Shown: in pieces, positions 8,511 to 10,110 of the stretch
How positions within the stretch are numbered: the first letter of the stretch is position 1
Layout of the letters: each line of letters opens with the position of its first letter
NCBI GenBank assembly: GCA_031406795.1
Contig: JANOHV010000020.1
Location: forward strand, 1-10,110
Direction of reading: 5' to 3'
Length of the DNA stretch: 10,110 bases
Origin: DATDCY01 sp031406795 [NCBI: Candidatus Rokuibacteriota bacterium]
GTDB taxonomy: Bacteria; JAUVQV01
Notes under the pieces: generated by a model
Database searches by the model: none
What the model saw: only the letters and a program-made list of their open reading frames with translations
Told to the model about the DNA's origin: nothing
Position numbers and translations under genes: made by a program

Positions 8511-8643
8511 ACTCGCGCTCCACGGATGAGCGTACCAGTCTGTTTCCTTGATATGCGGCAAGGCTCAAACCCTGGACCGCAGAGAGGATCGCAGCGCAGG
8601 ACTCGACGATGTCGATGAGATAGGCTCTCTCGTCACGCGGCAT
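8509..8643 (-). pseudogene. hepT: HepT-like (DUF86) toxin, N-terminal fragment only
   Basis: HepT proteins are HEPN-fold ribonuclease toxins of roughly 110-145 residues, neutralised by the MntA nucleotidyltransferase. From ATG 8643 the minus strand reads MPRDERAYLIDIVESC, then QGLSLAAYQGNRLVRSSVEREF, which fits the family N-terminus through the conserved SVEREF segment. After codon 45 (8509) homology stops and an unrelated tail runs to the stop at 8461. The catalytic R-x4-6-H motif near the C-terminus is gone, so the fragment cannot be an active nuclease. The ATG overlaps the end of the mntA remnant (TATGCCGCGTGA), the usual antitoxin-toxin coupling. Confidence 0.8.
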
Positions 8644-8825
8644 AGAGCGGTTGCTTCGTGCGCTGGATGTCTTGCACGACGTAGCGGTTTCTCACCGCGC
8701 CGACCATGACAAGATCGATCTCGCGCCCAAACATGCCCCAGAGGTCGGCGAGCAGACCGAAGTAGGCCTCGACGCGCGCATAGATCCGCAATCGACTTGC
8801 GTTTCTCCTCGAGCAATGGGCCCAT
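8633..8825 (-). pseudogene. mntA: MntA-like nucleotidyltransferase antitoxin with central deletion and frameshift
   Basis: MntA antitoxins are minimal nucleotidyltransferases that AMPylate HepT. From ATG 8825 (AAGGAAATTCCT before it) the minus strand reads MGPLLEEKRKSIADLCAR. In a second frame it continues ARVEAYFGLLADLWGMFGRE, then IDLVMVGAVRNRYVVQDIQR to QPLYAA and TGA at 8633. The two parts are the recognised N- and C-terminal ends. The missing middle, about 40 residues, holds the GSx10DxD metal and nucleotide-binding motif. The join lies in a GCGCGCG run, a plausible slippage or microhomology site. The product would be catalytically dead. It overlaps the hepT fragment downstream, so this is a decayed toxin-antitoxin operon. 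Confidence 0.8.
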
Positions 8826-9035
8826 AGGAATTTCCTTCCCTGCCTTGAGTCAGACGAGCCGGTCGCAAGTCCTCATTTGGTCGTGATTGCCTGATTCACG
8901 TCAGGATTGTCGCGTCGCCACAAGCTGAATTCAAGGTCCGATCGGCCACAGTAGTTCCTGAAGAGCCCCGAAAGCCGGGTGAGCGGCGATGTGCGCTGCG
9001 ATTGGGCAGACTGCTGAACTGCCGCCCGGTACAGA
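8826..9035. other. Gene-free stretch between IS91 remnant and mntA
   Basis: I see no convincing coding sequence, RNA gene or strong hairpin here. The minus frame that reads through it to the stop at 8873 continues the wrong frame of the broken transposase. It may contain the 3' end of the IS91-type element and the upstream region of mntA. Confidence 0.5.
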
Positions 9036-9490
9036 TCACTCCACCCAAGACAGGTACTCGTGCTCGGCAGGTGCGCACGGCGCCGCGGCCGACGTGGCTG
9101 GGGGCGACCGGGCTTCGTCCCACAGCGACGAATGCTCGAGGATTGCGCGCACGACGCGCCGCTCCTCGACGAGCGCGACGATCCGCATCGCGCCGCCGCA
9201 GTCCGGGCACTCCAGGGGATCGGCCGCGAAGACCTTCTTGATGAAGCGGTATCGTAGCGGATCTTATTCATCGAGAAGGGGGCGCGGATGTGGAAGTCCC
9301 TGTCCGGCGTTAAGCCTCCGTCGGAGGCCATGACGTGCAGGTGCGGGTGGAAGTTCAGAAGGCTGCCGAACGAGTGCACGCAGACAACCAGCCCAAGCTC
9401 CACCTGTAGCGCCCCGAGCAGCACGCGAAAGCTCTGGGTGAAAACGTCGGCGGCCATGCCACACAGATCCCCAAGCAGCCGCCGGTCAAG
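9036..9490 (-). pseudogene. IS91-family transposase with central deletion
   Basis: IS91-type transposases are HUH/Y2 single-strand nucleases of about 370-500 residues that move by rolling-circle transposition. The minus strand has LLGDLCGMAADVFTQSFRVL, then VHSFGSLLNFHPHLHVMASD (the HPHLH metal-binding HUH motif) to about 9260. In another frame it has RFIKKVFAADPLECPDCGGA, ILEHSSLWDEARSPP and SWVE, TGA at 9036. That second part is the family's C-terminal zinc-finger-like CPxCGG segment. The region between, which carries the catalytic tyrosines in this family, is missing, and the reading frame shifts at the join around 9250-9265. The N-terminal zinc-binding part is also absent. It is therefore immobile without help in trans. 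Confidence 0.85.
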
Positions 9491-9578
9491 GTATTCCTGT
9501 GTTTTCAGAGGATTACAACTCAAGCCCCCGTCTCATACCAGCTGCGGTTGAGCCCGGGGGGATCAGGACTCTGGCTAG

Positions 9579-9616
9579 AAAAGGGCGCCGGCCCCCGTTT
9601 CCAGGAACCGGCGCCC
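9579..9616 (-). terminator. Rho-independent terminator downstream of gltB-like copy 2
   Basis: On the minus strand CCGGCGCCC's partner GGGCGCCGG (9616-9608), a 16-base loop, CCGGCGCCC (9591-9583) and then TTTT (9582-9579) form a perfect 9-bp GC stem with a short U-run, about 50-85 bp beyond the gltB-like stop at 9664. Confidence 0.75.
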
Positions 9617-9620
9617 CCTC

Positions 9621-9650
9621 ACCCTGCCCTCTCCCGCCGGGGGAGAGGGG
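9621..9650. repeat. REP-like palindrome CCCTCTCCC/GGGAGAGGG
   Basis: CCCTCTCCC (9627-9635) and GGGAGAGGG (9641-9649) pair perfectly around a five-base loop and are preceded by CACCCTG. Palindromes of this kind are scattered between genes in many GC-rich bacteria. It lies 14 bp past the gltB-like stop, mirroring the different palindrome found just past copy 1. Confidence 0.7.
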
Positions 9651-9663
9651 TGTGTTCATGCAG

Positions 9664-9982
9664 CTACTGCGCGAGTATCTTCTCCGCCTCCTTGCGGTAG
9701 GCCCGCATCACGTACGGGATGCCGGTGACGCTCTCGCACTCCTCGCTCAGGCTCATCAGGTCGCGGCGCGTGATCGTCGAGAGGTTGAAGTTGCGGCTCC
9801 CGGCCATCAGCTGCTGCAAGCCGGTGCGGATCTTCTGGCTCGCGGTGTAGATGCCCACCGCGCCCAGGGGCAGCTTCTCGACATCCTTGCCGAACTTCGC
9901 CTTGAGCTCCTCGTAGGAGACGAAGATCTCGTCGGCCTTCGAGCCGAACTTGCTGACCGTCTTGGGCAGCGTCCCGGCCTTG
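9664..9982 (-). repeat. Direct repeat, right copy (gltB-like 3' end)
   Basis: Partner of the repeat at 295-613, same orientation. Together the copies bracket the accessory block, and recombination between them would remove 9369 bp. Confidence 0.9.
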
Positions 9983-10110
9983 ATCCACTCGCCGATGTTC
10001 TTGCCGACCATCCCGGGGATCATCAGCGCGCGGCCCATGCAGACCGCCTTGAAGTTCGGCGCGCCCATCGCCAGCACCTTGAAGATGTGCGTCTCGTCCG
10101 AGAAGCCGCC
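9664..10110 (-). CDS. FMN-binding glutamate-synthase-like protein, C-terminal part (copy 2, runs off right edge)
   Basis: The frame is open from the right window edge to TAG at 9664-9666. It reads [58 protein letters not shown] and then to EKILAQ, about 148 residues of an enzyme of roughly 500. The order matches the C-terminus of the FMN-binding glutamate synthase family (archaeal-type GltB, TIM-barrel flavoprotein). The GGFSDETHIFK and MGRALMIPGMVG segments lie at the FMN-phosphate end of the barrel. Unlike copy 1 it shows no deletion inside the window, so I treat it as the functional gene. A terminator and REP-like palindrome follow. Whether it makes glutamate from glutamine and 2-oxoglutarate or serves another ferredoxin-linked reaction cannot be told from this part. 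Confidence 0.85.
   Translation of the reverse strand, partial: GGFSDETHIFKVLAMGAPNFKAVCMGRALMIPGMVGKNIGEWIKAGTLPKTVSKFGSKADEIFVSYEELKAKFGKDVEKLPLGAVGIYTASQKIRTGLQQLMAGSRNFNLSTITRRDLMSLSEECESVTGIPYVMRAYRKEAEKILAQ

Noticed and set aside
8031-8561. 176-codon minus-strand frame opposite the exported protein gene
   Set aside because: No recognisable motif, and the plus strand has a convincing signal peptide and coherent sequence. Part of it lies on hepT-derived DNA in the wrong frame.

Overview
The window comes from a GC-rich bacterium. Signs of a Gram-negative, metabolically versatile (probably environmental or metagenomic) lineage are an exported RTX-type peroxidase, a good sigma-54 type promoter, an IS91-family remnant and a HepT/MntA-type toxin-antitoxin remnant. 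I cannot fix the phylum from sequence alone; a deltaproteobacterial or candidate-phylum background would fit but is not shown.

Layout, left to right. 1-230 (minus) is the 5' end of pdxA, running off the left edge. 236-280 is a palindromic repeat. 295-1297 (minus) is a composite pseudogene: ordered pieces of groEL fused to the 3' end of an FMN-binding glutamate-synthase-like gene (gltB-like copy 1). After a terminator (1327-1361), 1386-7283 (minus) is the only large intact gene. It encodes a 1965-residue exported protein: animal-type heme peroxidase, then RTX calcium-binding repeats, five cadherin/Ig-like repeats and five FG-GAP-like repeats. Its 5' region (7284-7733) holds a small frameshifted signal-peptide ORF with a strong ribosome binding site, a -24/-12 promoter and an upstream direct repeat. 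7734-8007 (plus) is a frameshifted unrecognised gene. 8166-8510 (plus) is a small exported hypothetical protein, probably truncated. 8509-8825 (minus) is a broken mntA-hepT pair. 9036-about 9490 (minus) is an internally deleted IS91-type transposase. 9579-9650 holds a terminator and a REP-like palindrome. 9664-10110 (minus) is the 3' part of an apparently intact gltB-like gene (copy 2), running off the right edge.

The two gltB-like 3' ends are direct repeats that align without gaps at an offset of exactly 9369 bp. They bracket everything between them, so the ancestral order was probably gltB-like then pdxA, with a roughly 9.4 kb accessory block now in between. Nearly every gene in that block except the peroxidase is broken in the same way: in-order pieces on one strand with internal stretches missing. 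That is either extensive deletion decay around a retained peroxidase gene or an assembly artefact, and read mapping would decide.

Functionally, the retained cargo is an extracellular heme peroxidase of the RTX-linked bacterial class, the class that includes the Mn(II)-oxidising MopA proteins. A sigma-54-type promoter sits about 240 bp upstream of it.
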